Origin: Cardiocondyla obscurior
Lineage: Eukaryota > Arthropoda > Insecta > Hymenoptera > Formicidae
Reading direction: 5' to 3'
DNA length: 64,000 nucleotides
Assembly: GCF_019399895.1 (NCBI RefSeq)
Contig: NC_091875.1
Coordinates: 1,922,001-1,986,000, forward strand
Of the stretch, positions 24,301-37,240 are shown piece by piece. How positions within the stretch are numbered: position 1 is the stretch's first letter; the number at the start of each line of letters is the position of its first letter. The position numbers and the translations under genes were made by a program. Below the pieces are notes generated by a model. That model was not told the origin of the DNA. It ran no database searches and saw nothing but the letters and a program-made list of their open reading frames with translations.

Positions 24301-25499
24301 CAGGATACCACCGATATCCAGCACCGCGTCGGACGTTTCCTACGACTTTTCCCCCCAAAATTCGACCTATGATAAAACTCTGTCTTACGATTAAATGTCT
24401 TGGTAAAGTCTCAAGAATCAGGACTAAAAAAAAGAAAAAAAAATGAAATTTATGATATATAGTTATTATTTCTTTGCACAGTGTGGCCCTTTTGGCTCTT
24501 TCAACCCCTCGTGAGTTGACCAAGGGCGATTGTTATTAAAACTTTATATTATGTTGCGTAATATAAGCCGAACGCTGTTAAATTGGAGCAAACGTTCGAT
24601 CGTGAAGCAACGTTTGACGAATCAAAAGAATTACAAAATTCATTAAGTTTAACACATTAAATTTAATTAAGTAAATTATTAATTAAAATTGAATATGCGC
24701 ATTATTTTTATTTCGCCGTTATCGTAATTGTTTAGGTTTATTCATAAATAATATCAGACAGCTATAATTGTTTCTAGCGACGGTTCATATAAATTTTTAC
24801 TGAGCTTCACGATCGCGCACGAGGTAGAAGAAACTGAAATAAAACCGGATAGACAATTGAAATCACGGATAGCAGGGATCTATTCGAAAAGGATTCCGAT
24901 CGAAGCACAATTTTTTATCATCTGTTTTACCGTGAACGTTGTTTGTATGGTATCTGACAAAAAGATTTTCGAACAATGTGCGAATAAACGGAAAATTAAT
25001 TTCGATCGGAATTATTTTCGATCAGATCCAACGCGTGCAGTTGAACTGAATAGATCAAGGATGCACGGCATCCCGAGGTCAATAGAGCTAGGACTATCCA
25101 GCTTTGCCGTGGCTATCGCGAAAATGCAAGGTGGTCCACGAGAAGGTGCACAAGCTCGATCTGAACATCAATATTGACGAAACTATTATCAACAGTAAAA
25201 TAATACCGTTTGAAAATTATGCTCAGCATAATTATCAACCGATAAACAACATGCGTTAACATGCGATAACAGCCTTTCAAAGCGTATAACACCTGTCACT
25301 TTTCTCAATATTAAAACCCTTATTGACACTGATATTAACATCGAGCCGTCTTCTCGTATATCCCCGTAAATAGGAAGCCGGTCTAGCCCGGTTCTATCCA
25401 ACCCACCTCCCAGCTCTCGGCCGCGTTACGAGCGATCAGACTCCGCGAGTGTTTTTTTCGATCGAGACGAGAAGAGGGCTTCAGCCAGCGACTAACGTC

Positions 25500-25600
25500 C
25501 TGGCGAGCTCGAGCGTATCGCCATCGTCGTCGTCGTTGTCGTCGTCCTTATCGTCACAGTGATCGTCATTGTCGCCGTCGTCGTCGTCGCATCGTAACGG
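25500..25600. repeat. (CGT)n-rich imperfect trinucleotide repeat
   Basis: Imperfect CGT/CGC triplets dominate this stretch, which starts directly after the Sxl-homologue stop codon and so belongs to its 3' UTR on the minus strand. Confidence 0.7.
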
Positions 25601-25914
25601 TCACCAGAAGTGCGACTGCACGTAACCACCGCCACCGCCTCCCATGCCGATCGGATTGAACCGGTGCGGGTGTATCTTCTCCATCCGCATGGCACCTGGA
25701 CCGCCACCGCCGCCGCCGCCGCTGCCGCTTCCGCCGAGAAAGCCGGTGTGAGGTCCACTCCCACGTGGTCCGAAACCACCCGCGCGACCCAGCATCCCTG
25801 GACCACCGCCGCCGCCGCCGCCGCCGCCTCCACCGATTCCCATCCCAGGGCCTCCGATGCCTCGAGCTCGCACACCGCCGCCGCCACCACCGCTGCCGCC
25901 GACCCCGCTTGATC
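25601..25914 (-). other. Gly-rich C-terminal exon of the Sxl homologue, with GGC/GGT codon runs
   Basis: This final exon encodes about 103 residues with several runs of 6-11 glycines written mainly as GGC and GGT, then HPHRFNPIGM, another Gly run and VQSHFW with TGA. The high GC content contrasts with the AT-rich intron beside it. The acceptor reads TTTTCCAG. Such codon runs are likely length-polymorphic. Confidence 0.8.
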
Positions 25915-28900
25915 CTGGAAAATTGAGGACGTCTTAGTTGAGAGGGCAATTAGAGTCTGCGTCGAAGGACGAGTCTTAATACTGACGTTCCTCCTTCACA
26001 TCTTTTCATCATTCGGCATCTTAAACATACAAGTTTAATTTTTATTTTTTTTTTTTTAATTTTACTTATTCATGTGAAATAAACTTATTTAATTCGAAAC
26101 ATTAATTATAATAGATTCAATAAAATTCTAATTTTTTTTTAAATATTATTTTTCAAGATGTATGTATTTTAAATCGGGCTTTGTTTCAATGCGAGTTTTC
26201 AGTCTCTGTGTTACGTGTTCACGTTAAATTTTTTTTTATTTCGTAAGATATTTGAGAGAAATGAAGGAGAAGCGTACGTCAAAGAGAAAGAGGGTGGCGC
26301 GAATAACTTAGACTCGGCATATGTCTGTTTCTAGTGTTTTAATCAAATTTAATGAGCGATCGCGGCGAGGAAACCCGCGATTGCGGCAACGAGAATAGGA
26401 AAGATATAAGATATCGATTAGAAGATCTCCGGAGGATCGTCGGAGTCGTATTTCTCTGACTATTTTCATTCCCGAAACGTTAGTCCTCCGGAGGATTTAC
26501 TTTTTGTCCTGATGATTTTCTCTCTTTTTTTCTTTTTTTTTTTTTCTTTTTTTTTCTTTTCTTTTTCTCCGCGAAGAAAAGCTTCGTCGTACTTCAGCTC
26601 CGGATTGTCAAGAGTATAAAAAGCTCCACCGAGATTGGGAGGGAGGAGGCGGAATCTGATTTTTCAACACTTAATTTTAATTACAGTAGCGTAATCCCCG
26701 CGGGAAACGAATTTGTACAAAAGTATCACAGAGAGCCGTTATTTCTGTGTGTGTGCGTGTGTGATATAGCTTCGCCATTCTCATTCGCGAAAATCGAATT
26801 CGTGCCTGGATCGTGCTTGGGGGGGGTTGTCGGTTTAATGTCGCGCGAGGGATCCCGTCGATTTTATACATCATCAGCACAAAAAGCGGCGGTCGATACA
26901 ATAATTTACATTTAATGCTCAATACGTTTAAATACAAATATCCGTACAACGTGATACGAACATTGATCTGCAACTGTAACTATACTGTGTCAGAGTCTTC
27001 CGTGTTTCTATCTAGTGTGGGTGTGTATATTTAATCGCTGTGTGCACGTGTGTTGCATTTCTTATTAAACATTGATGTTAACGAGACACTAGACTCGCCT
27101 ACCGACAATAACTTCTGCTAATTTAGAGATTTGCGTAGACTATATATATATATATATATAATTTTTTTTTTTAATATTATAACGAACAAGAGAAAAATAT
27201 GATGAATGCATCATCAAGAATGTCGCGGATGTTCTCGAAAACGAGGCCGAAGAAGCTGAATTTTTCCTCTTTGAAACTGTCCCTCAAACTGCCGCATTTT
27301 CTTTCAGCCGGATGTAATTTGTATTATACAAGGAACGTCTAATTGACCGATTACCGAATTAATCAATATCAAATAAAATTTGACTTAAAATTATATGGGT
27401 AACTTTAAAATAACTAGAATTATACTTTATAATTAATAGAAATTTTTTAACGGTTTAAAATGTGCAGTAAAAATTTAAAGAGTCTTCAAGTTTTTCCTAA
27501 ATTTGTTTTAACTCAAGAGAAATGCGACAAGTTTGCGAATACCATGCGTATTGTTTCCTAACTCAGCAATAATTCATACCGTGAATTACTTAAAATTCTA
27601 CGGACAGACTATTATTTTCACTCTATTAGTTCGCTGTTAGTTCTCGAACATAATTATACCGGTGTAGCGTATAACTTGGCTAATACATTAAAATTACGTC
27701 GGCATTAAAAATTAAACCGAAAGAGAGGAAGAGAAACTTCGCTAATTCGCTTGTTTCGTTTATAATTTTTGCTCTTTTTGGAATTCTCGTTAATATTTTC
27801 CTTATCCTTATCACAGCCATCGTTAGCACTACTGGACTTCGGGATTAACCATTTCGCACATTCTTCGATCCGTTAAAACCTTACAATTTACTACTTAACA
27901 GCTTAAAGTTAAACCTAATCGCATCTTTCGGCGCCAAGTCGAGTTCGCATTTCAGGTAATTCGTCACAAATTTAAATAAAAGAAACAATATTGGTTCCGC
28001 ATATTGCAACATCAAAACCATAACTTTGAACGCTCACAAATTAAAAGGCATTTATCATTTTCACAATTAATATTAGATAATTAGAAAATACGTCAACATT
28101 AAATAAATGTATAATTACATAAATAATGTATTTCTTCGTCTGTAGACATTTTATTTAAATAATATCTTCGCCGATTAAATTGTTAATAATATTCTTGTCA
28201 ATCTCGTCTAATTTTTAATATAAATTGACCGCAATTGGAGAAGCGGAGAAACCGTCTCTCATGACGCGTAGAAAGATGCTTTTATATTAATCTATCTACC
28301 TTACTGATGAACTGTTCAATATTCAATCAATCCTCTTATCATTTAGCAGAGATCGTGCTGTGTAATATACCGCATATCAATTAACTGACCAATCGACCGT
28401 CGAAAAATCTCGTTTCAATTACATACAAGTCTCACTTTTCTTTTACGGCTAATATTCAATATTAAACTTACGATTAATAAAATATTCGAATTAAATATTT
28501 CAATAGAGACGCAAAAGCTATCGCATATATATTTCATAGAAAATTTTATAAACGTAAAACAAGTTGTGAAAAATAAAATAAAATAATAAAAAGAAAAAAA
28601 ATGAAAACTGTGAAAAAATAATGTGTGCATACAATCTTTTTTTTTTTTTAATATTAAATTCCTGCGCGACATACTGGCTATCCGCAAACACATATTGGCG
28701 TTGAAAAATGTAGTCCATCGGCTCGCAGCTCGGCGGCGATCGATCGGTCAGTAACCGAAGCGGGTCAAACGCCGGCGCATTCGCAATATTAAATTCCTAA
28801 AAGTTCCGACATCGCCCTTATGCGAAGCAGCATCTATCTTACGTTGAGCAAGGTGGACCGTGTCCTCGATCGCGTTACGCGATTAGGATTTCAGCTCCTA

Positions 28901-31900
28901 ACTGGCGACGTCATCGGTAACCTTCAGACGCTCATATATTCCTCTCTATTGACTTCCTAATTAGCTAGCCCGTCGGACGTGCCTTAATCGAGATTTAAAA
29001 GACGCTTTTTTACGCGGTACTTGACAAACTTCTCGAAAAAAAAAAAAAAAAAAAAGAAAGCTAGTGATTATTACATAATTATTTCTACAATTATTGTATA
29101 TATTACGTATCTGCGTGAACGCCAGTTAGGGGTGAAAACAAGTCTCCTTGCAAACACGACCTCGGTAGAACAGAGGAAATCAGGGCGCGATCAGACGCGA
29201 GGAACGAACGACTCTGCCGCTCGTAAAATTATAATATTTACAAAGTATCAAAGATGATTCAGATTTAAGTCACGTCCGAGACGAAATCAAACCGATCAGC
29301 GTTATAGTTTACAGGCAGTGTTTTTTTTTTTTTAACTATTTTTTAATTATTCTATCGATGTTAATCAATAGTTTATTGCTTAAGGTATAGTGCCGTGATA
29401 ATAATAACGGAATATCTCATTTCGTATGTATACAACGATCAAAGTCGAGCTCGGTATCCTTATTATCAAAAGCATCTTATTTTACACGCGGTGAGGATTT
29501 CCCCGCGTTATCAATATCTCGCATGATTTCGTTTCCGATGAGAAAGACTAGCCGGTCGCACCTCGAGTGTGATCGCATTTCTGTTCCCCTTCTGTTGCAC
29601 GCAACTGGCAAGATACGATAAATCCACGAAGGATGGACGATTGTCAGGGTCGAAGGACATACGCGTTACTATTAATTTTCAAGATCCACCTGTCTCCGAC
29701 GATTCTCGCCGGGTCGGCTGTTTAAAGCGTTGTTCAAGATCCGAAGGGAGACGAAAGAGTCTAATAGCGAAAATCTTTAAAGAGTTCGCAAGACGATGCA
29801 AGATTCTACTCTACAAAGACCGAGCGATACCTCGTCTACCTCTTAACATTGCGTATCGTTAATTAGCTAGTCGTTAGTGCCGCCATGTATTCGGTGGCGT
29901 TGCTTCGCGCATCACAAGCCGACACGGGACAAACGGAAGGCCGCACGATATCCGTTTGCATCCGGTAGCTGATATATTGAGACGCCGATAAACATGCGCT
30001 ACGAGTGCTGTTAAAGTCGATTTAGCTACATACTACTTCTGCGACGATGATTTGAATTACCTTTTCATGCCTTTCGTCGCGTCAGATTCTAATAAATATT
30101 TCATCTCTTCGATTTTATAAATATCCGAAGAGCACGTCTAAATTTACGATTTAACTCCAAGTCAATTTTTCATGAAAGTAAAGTACTAATTTTTTAATAA
30201 GATATAATTATTTTTGGAAAGAGTCTCTCTTTTGGAACGTTATACAGCAATTAACTTTGTTTCTTAACAGCTATTCTCGTGTGTCTTATTTCTGTTTAAG
30301 AAGTTATTTTTAACGATAATATTTTTTAGCTAAATCGACTGTCGTACCACTTTATTCGCATTTTCCGCTCGAGATTGCCACCGAGAACATAGTCGGATGC
30401 ATTCTTGAGAAAGCGTGTGTACGTGATATTTTTTTCTTGACTATCGAATTAATTTTAGAAAGATATCGATCTCTACTAAGAGAAAACTATCAATTAGTCG
30501 TTTGATCTGCGAGTTTCGTTAAAGACCGCAGCGGCCGTAGCTACAAGACCTACCGCACGTGGTCACCTTATCGCACGTCGTGAATTAACACTACTTATGT
30601 AGCAGGCAATTAAAAAGTCTAGTCTCGAACTTGGTTATCTTCTAGATTGTTCACGTCAATCTGGCCAGATCGATTATACTCGTGTGCATCATACGCAACA
30701 TTTTTACGAAGGGTCTGTATGTAATCCAAAAAGGACATCTCAAAAGAAAACAAGTTCTTGTAATCTATTCAAGTTGCGCATTAATTTGTGCCGATCTTCG
30801 CAGTATACGATAACGATTCTACCATGGTGTTCGGGACAACAAAAGTCGCAAAGTTACCAAACAGATTTATGTACATTGTAACTCTTGGACTCGTCGAGTG
30901 ACTGCGATTAGTTTACGATCGTTGAGCAAAAATCATATTGCGGTGTTTGGTGTACAGTGAGCCCTCGGCTACAATCGCCGCCCGAGTTATAACGAGGACG
31001 TTTACACTTTTCTATTAACCGGGGTCGCATCTTTAAAACTTTCCTGCCATGCCAAGCGTCAGGGTCGTCGGCTGAGACTTAATTTGAAAATTATCATATA
31101 AAACTTTACAAACTAACACTCTTCCGAAAGTATAACTTTTTCCGCCCGCCGGTACAAAGTAAATCTTTCGTAAACAAGACTGAAAGAACGTGGTCACGTC
31201 AAGTTTCACTTCGTATCTGCTTCCGCCGTGTATAAGTATAATTGTAAATTTACATATCACATTTTTATTGGAATGCGCGCGAATTCGCTCTCGCCAACTT
31301 AAACGCTAAAATTGAGAACGCTCAATTTCGAAATCACCGCACCGTCCTAATTGCATATAAACGAGATACGCATACACATAACGTATAATAGAATTAACGC
31401 AATTTATACGATTAACAAACAATTCGCTATCTAAGATCGTTCGGTCGATCGAACCGCCGAGCGCAGAACGTTCCTCGCGCAATCACAAGTCACGTCAGCG
31501 GAACACATTGCGTACGTTCGCGACTGCGGCCCCGGTTCTGGGAGCTGAGCTCGCGAATCCTTCATTTGATTAAAACTGCAAGGACGGGCGCGTGTGCGTA
31601 TATATGTAACATTCGGAACGTTCAACGACGCGGCGGCAACAACAATAACAACGACGCCTTTTCGTTCGTTCAATACAGGTAATGAGCATAGCGCTGATAT
31701 TTATTCCTCGTCGGGTATAGACGCTCTCCTTCACGAGTCAAGTGTGGCATGCATAGAAATGAAAACGTCATTGATTAGGTCTTTGATACATGTTCCACGC
31801 GTTACAACGGCTTGATAAGGACACAGCATCATGCATTCCTTACTAAAGCATAAGAATCGCAATCAAATCACAGCCAAATCGCAAGAGACAAATTCACGAG

Positions 31901-32263
31901 TCTTTTCACGAGCGAGCCTTTCGTGTCCTCTCGATTAATTTAAGTCTAAACGTGGAGACCAATTGGGAAATCAATTTGCAAATTTAGAAACATCCGTCAC
32001 TCGAGAAACAAAATGCACTAATTGATTACAGCTTTTCGTTCAAACGGTCACAACATAGCAATCGAACGCTTGACAATAGATAATTTATGATGAATAAATC
32101 GCCCTCGCTTTGGATCCGCTTAAAATTAAACAGGACTGGAATAGAATTATACCAGTGGAAGACAGAACATACACATGTTTGTGAAAACAAAATATATGTA
32201 TTTCGGACACTATATGTATAGGAAATAATATATATATATATATGTGTATATATATATGTATAT

Positions 32264-32312
<49 letters not shown>

Positions 32313-33619
32313 GTACGTATGTGACAAAAATGTATTATACAGAAACTGAAACAATGTCTTAGTCGCGCTAAAGCACAAACAGCATCAGCCATATGGAACA
32401 TGATATTTAATATCGGCGAACGCGAAGCTATATGTGCTCGATATAACATTGTACATGGACAACGGTAATACTTTTAACAACAAAGTATCAAGCAAGAAAC
32501 GAACAATGGCAACAGAGCTAGAAAAAAAAAAAAAAAAATAATAATAAGATAGCGAATCGCAAGTAATCGGTCCAGCCAGCATCCAAACTGAAAGTCTCTA
32601 TCAACGCCACGTTTTCCTGGTTTTTCCTTTTAGTGCGGCAGCGGAGTGTGTTTCTCGGTGTGTAATGTTTACAAATCGCAAGTGCCGCGTGTCACTGATT
32701 CACTAGCCCTGTTTCGTGTATATAGTAGCACCCTTCATCAAATCGCACAAGATTCTTCTCTATTGAACACTGCAACCGTGTCTTCTCTCGATCGCATACA
32801 ATGAAAAGCCCTTTAAACGATTTCTTTCTTTTATTTCATCGGCCGAGCGAAGCGGAGTCTTTTCTCTCTTACACCGAATCGTACGCACGAGTTTAGAAAA
32901 GATAGAAATAAAAGAAAAAAAACGAAGTATAAAGAAGTATAGAGAAACGCGGGTAACCGTGTCTCCAGTCGTTCAGAAGAGATCTCTCTCTCCACGTGTT
33001 AACGTGTGCGTAACGTGTCAGAATTTAAACGCCTTTTCGATTATCTGTATACACATAAAGTGCCTAGCGCGTTAAGTCGTGGTGGTTTGATTTAGATGCA
33101 GCCATCTTATCTGACAAAATATTAACGTTAGACAATCAATATGACATTAAAAAAAAAAAAATTACATAATATATCTAGTAGCGAGTAGCAACCTACGTTA
33201 CAAAGTCAGTCGTCTGTGCTGATATCGTAAAATTACAGACTATTATATTCGTGGCGGATGAAAAATGTTCGTGTGTTGTAAGACAATTTGAATCGTGGAA
33301 GATATAATTGTAACGTGTGTCGCGATAACAAGCGTTGCGCCATGTAAAAATTATCTACTAGCAAAAAAATCTGAGAAATATATCAAAAAACGAGAAAAAT
33401 TGAGTATATATACGCTCGATCAAAACAAACGTGTTCGGCATAACAGGCGAATGGAATAAAACATAGTAATTTTTCGATACAAACGAAATAATTGTAATAG
33501 ACATCGAGTTTTAACTAGTGCTCTCCTATAGAAACTAGGCATATTACAACAATCGTAAGATGCAAATTATATGAATTATATAATATATATAGTAACCAGA
33601 TATTTCGGTTTATATATAA

Positions 33620-33682
<63 letters not shown>

Positions 33683-35685
33683 TATATATATACTCTTATA
33701 TGGAACTTATATAGAAGTATATATATTTTTCTTTGAACGTAGAAGCGAAAAATGCAAGCACCACTAAGCAGTGGTAACATCATTTTCTCTGTGCTCATTT
33801 GAGAGAACGAGAGTGAATTCCTACAAGAACAATGCGTGTAAGAAACTCGCTTAATGTATTGATTACCACTGCCAAGCTGCGAGATAAAGTCTATTAATGC
33901 AGCGGTCTCGCAAAGTATAAAATTACTTACCGCGGCTTTGATTGTATCCCGCCTGCCAGCCCGCGTAATACGCCGCCTTCTGTTTTCCGTGTTCCTCCGC
34001 GATTTTTACGCTGAGCGGCTCCGATCCACCCTCCGGTATTGTACCGTGAAGCTGCGCGATAGCTTCCTGAGCCTCCTCTCTCTTATCGAATCTATGTCGA
34101 GATAAATTAGATTTTTAGTATAATCTAGTTTTTAAAAATTACACGTTTAAGTATCTATTTGTCAAAAATAGTGACAAAGAATAACGACACGTTTCTTGTG
34201 ATATTAAAATTAATATTCCGAACAGTGTTAATTTCTGTTATCTATTTTTGTTCTTTCTGCCTTTTCCCAAGCTTGACAAAATCAGGATAGCCAAGGGGTA
34301 TTTCAACGAGATTCTCAGCTGTTGGCATAGATTGTAATAGCTATTTCCAACAGCCTATTTCCCACACAATTCCGCTATCCCTAGTATATTCACGTTTTGC
34401 AGTTATCTGGGCCAGACTAAAGGGAGCGTATCAGAATTGTGCAACTGAAGGCAGGAGCTGTACAAAAATACTCTGGCGGGAAACTTTTGCAAAATAAATA
34501 ACGCGCGCATGGACATGTGCATAACTGTCCGTTGTGTAACGATGTAGCATGATCGCCGCGAGCAACTGTTTTGAATTTGTTCCAATCTTTGATACCGACG
34601 CGTTATTTATACGCGACGAAAACGTGCGAGTATTATAAATTAATATTTAAACGACCGAGACCACCGATTTTCTTTACCGTATAAAAACTTACAAACGCAA
34701 ATTTATTATCATTTTTAAAGGGATAAAACATGATAGGTATTAACTGTAGAAGTTAATGAGCTATTCACCTAACAAATGCTACTCCTCTCGGTAAACCGGT
34801 CAGTTTATCCCTCAGAATATTCTTCTGCACGATATTGCCAAATTTACTGAAAAGTTCGTCGATCTGGCTTTCCGTTATATTTCTGTAAATACAAATAATC
34901 CCTTTCAGTACAGTACTTTTCATATTATTATATTTAGTCGAAATAAATATAAATTCTCAAGCAATGTACTTAAAAGTGCACTTCTTACAAGAAGAACCAA
35001 ATTATTACCTGGGTAAATTCGTAACGTAAAGATTGGTTTCTTTAATTTCCTCTCCAGAAGGCCGGGCGAACGAAACCTTTAGACGTTTATTTTGCACCTG
35101 AAGACCATTCAACGTGTTTATCGCCGTCGCCGCGTCCTCGGCTTTCGCGTAGTTGACAAAGCCAAAGCCGTAGCTGTAGCCAGTCTGAAAAATTAAATAC
35201 AAAATTAATTAAATAAAATTTATTCATAAAAAAAAAAGAAGAACCACTTGGGTGGATTTTCGTACAAGATTTATGTGCCTTGCCTTGTAATCCTTCATGA
35301 CGCGGCAGGATTCAACCGGACCGATTGTGACGAACAGGCTGTAGAGCTCCTTTTCATTCATGTTTTGAGGAAGATAGTTGATGATCAGGTTCGTCTTCGG
35401 CTCCTCATTCTTCCCTTGCTGCTGCTGCTGCTGCTGGGACTGCTGCTGGAACTGATTCTGCGGCTGTTGCTGCTGCTGCTGATCTCGCTGGTCAGTCATT
35501 TTGCGAGCTTGTTGGTGCCGCAGCAGATCACCTCTCGACAACGATGCCCGATTCGACGCGACGATTTGACTTTGCAGTTGCTGCTGACGTTGCTGCTGCG
35601 CGACCGAGTCCACCAACAGTTGGTACTGCGGCTGTATACCCCAACTGGTATCGTCCAGCGAAACGACCATCGACGGGAGGATCAT
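25601..35685 (-). CDS. Sxl: Sex-lethal homologue, two-RRM RNA-binding protein
   Basis: Five minus-strand exons join in frame: 35685-35284, 35184-35009, 34882-34769, 34091-33931 and 25914-25601. They give 388 residues. If the first exon runs on to 35248, twelve residues are added. The N-terminus is Gln rich (residues 30-90). RRM1 has RNP2 LIINYL (100-105) and RNP1 YGFGFVNY (139-146). RRM2 has RNP2 LYVTNL (186-191) and RNP1 RGVAFVRF (225-232). The block after RRM2, LSVKIAEEHGKQKAA, is Sxl-like and unlike ELAV proteins, which also have a third RRM absent here. The last exon, across an 8-kb intron, is almost all Gly and ends VQSHFW. Sxl proteins bind U-rich RNA and control splicing and translation. 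Outside Drosophila, Sxl is generally not thought to be the master sex switch, so the role here is open. The first in-frame ATG after a stop was taken as start; another Met lies at residue 63. Confidence 0.88.
27140..27161. repeat. (TA)n microsatellite
   Basis: About eleven TA units, followed by a T-rich run. Confidence 0.9.
32226..32310. repeat. (TA)n microsatellite, interrupted
   Basis: About 85 bases of TA units broken by GTG, GTA and AAT interruptions, inside the last intron of the Sxl homologue. Confidence 0.92.
33611..33694. repeat. (TA)n microsatellite
   Basis: A long run of TA with few interruptions lies about 240 bases from the donor of the preceding Sxl exon. It could form a hairpin in the nascent transcript. 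Confidence 0.92.
35248..35283 (-). other. Alternative 36-nt exon extension in RRM1 of the Sxl homologue
   Basis: The coding exon can end at 35284 before a GC donor (AAG then GCAAGG). It can also end at 35248 before a GT donor (CAA then GTGGTT). Both leave the reading frame intact. The extension encodes ARHINLVRKSTQ, placed between MKDYK and TGYSYGFGF, ahead of RNP1. A ten-U tract begins about ten bases past the GT donor in the transcript. Confidence 0.65.
35404..35610 (-). repeat. CAG/CAA codon runs encoding poly-Gln in the Sxl homologue
   Basis: Two clusters of CAG and CAA codons (about 35415-35485 and 35570-35610) encode Q-rich segments before RRM1. Mixed codons suggest moderate stability, but length variation is likely. 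Confidence 0.85.
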
Positions 35686-35712
35686 CGGCAAATACAAAAA
35701 ATATAAACAAAT

Positions 35713-37193
35713 TCATTACTACGTCTTCCCCGTACAACGCCGTCGCGCTCGTAGGCCAACCCCCGAATGCCCTCATCTTTCCTTCTTTCTTTCTCGCCAT
35801 CTTTCTAAGCAGTCTCAAAATAAATAGAAAATAAATGTGCAATATATGTATTGATGTCAGACCTGCGTGTGAGAAACAAACAAACAAAGGCAAGTGAGGA
35901 TCAAAAAACAGAATCGGAAAAATCAAAGTAAACTGTGGGCGAGCGAGTAATGAGTTTGCAGAAGCGTATATCGATCACGAATGTCGCAGGCTTTAAGATA
36001 ATTCGCTTTCCTCTTTGTACTCGCAACCGGGCTTCCCCTGTCCACCTCGGCCAGGGGAGGGCTACTTCTCAATCAGGTGTTTCGTGTTCCCGACGCTCCG
36101 GAAGGAAGCCGAGACGCTTCGGAGGGGGTAGGGGAGGAAAGTTATGCGGACCGAGTCACGGTGGTTCGAGTGATATCGAATTTCATTGAGCGCGGCCCTC
36201 TCTCGCTCGCCCTCCGGGCGCGCGGGAACTCATCGGCGACGAGCGGTCACGCGCTTTCGTTCATTCACGAGCGCCGAGAAACACACGCGGAGAATATTCC
36301 GCGTAATCGTCCGTGTTTACGAAGCGTTTTGCGATTGCGATTTCTGACGACGGCGCCGATTCTCCTTTCGTCAACAAAAGCGAGCGCGGAGAATAAAAAA
36401 AAAAAAAAAAAAAAAGACGGGGAGAACGGCCGGGTGGGACAAGGAGGAACCGAAGGGCGTGAAGGCGGGAGGGGTGGGGTGAGATTTTCGAAGTCGGGAA
36501 CGTAACCTTTTGGCCTTAATTCGAAGAGGCCCGGGGAAGAGCGCGAGCTCCGCGTCCGGCCCCGGCGGATTCGTGAATCGACCAAGCTGTCAGAGCGTGG
36601 GGTGGAGGGAAATGCCGGAGAGCCCGCAATAGGCGCGAGAGAGACGGCGACACGCACGGGCGTAGCGAGGTGGGGAGGAGGGGTAACGCGGAGGACAGGC
36701 TGAATAGAGGAAGCGGGATGCGGTAGCGACGCGGGAAACAAGGGGAGGGCACGGGCTTCGCGCGTACGGCGTGTGTGTGTGCCGCGTGTGATTTGCGTGT
36801 GTCGAATACGTACCCGTGGCGATTGCGGAGTAAAATCGACGAGAAGCGGCGCGCGAGCGACCACCGCCGTTACCGTGGGGACGCGGTACTCGCTCGTGTC
36901 CTCTCTCTCTCTCGTGGTCTTCCTCGCGCGGCGCGCTACGCGCCGCAAATGCGCACCGACGACGGGCAATTATGTAAGCGAGCGTACTGTCAGCATCGCG
37001 TCCGGCGTGTTACTAGCCGTGCAACTAGCTCGCGGCGCAACCCGCCGCGAACGCGCTCGCTGCGCTCCGCCGGACTCCAACGGCGCCCGGGAACTCGGCC
37101 GCGCTCGGCGGAACGCGCGACTTCCTCCAACCGAGATAGGGAGGGAGAAGATGGAGGAAGAAGACAGAGAAAGAGAAAAAAAAAGAAGATAGG

Positions 37194-37240
<47 letters not shown>

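Larger units (their letters stand above)
17921..25600. other. Long gene-poor spacer between ALDH1L and the Sxl homologue
   Basis: Nearly 7.7 kb contain only short open frames with compositions expected by chance. Poly-T tracts occur near 20460-20610 and 22300-22340, and poly-A tracts near 24050-24075 and 24210-24235. A lone TATA-initiator pair near 21363 is listed separately. The right part, on the minus strand, should include the 3' UTR of the Sxl homologue; candidate AATAAA signals read on the minus strand near 24741 and 24712. I recognise no RNA gene. Confidence 0.5.
25915..33930 (-). other. 8-kb last intron of the Sxl homologue
   Basis: Its donor is GTAAGTAA at 33930 and its acceptor TTTTCCAG at 25915. 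It is AT rich, with three large (TA)n arrays and several poly-A/T tracts. I found no alternative terminal exon or nested gene that I could support. Alternative 3' exons are known for Sxl genes elsewhere, so transcript data could still show one. Confidence 0.75.

Noticed and set aside
25492..25949. Ala-, Arg- and Thr-rich frames on both strands over the Gly-rich exon
   Set aside because: They are shifted or antisense readings of GGC/GGT repeats. Only the frame ending VQSHFW continues the RRM protein across the splice junction.
25601..35685. Assignment as ELAV/FNE/Rbp9 instead of Sxl
   Set aside because: There is no third RRM, and the LSVKIAEEHGKQKAA block after RRM2 fits Sxl. A remote chance remains that an unusual ELAV-like paralogue is involved.
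35248..35706. Plus-strand open frame rich in Leu
   Set aside because: It is the antisense reading of the CAG/CAA codons of the Sxl homologue, where CTG gives Leu. The minus strand has the conserved RRM motifs.
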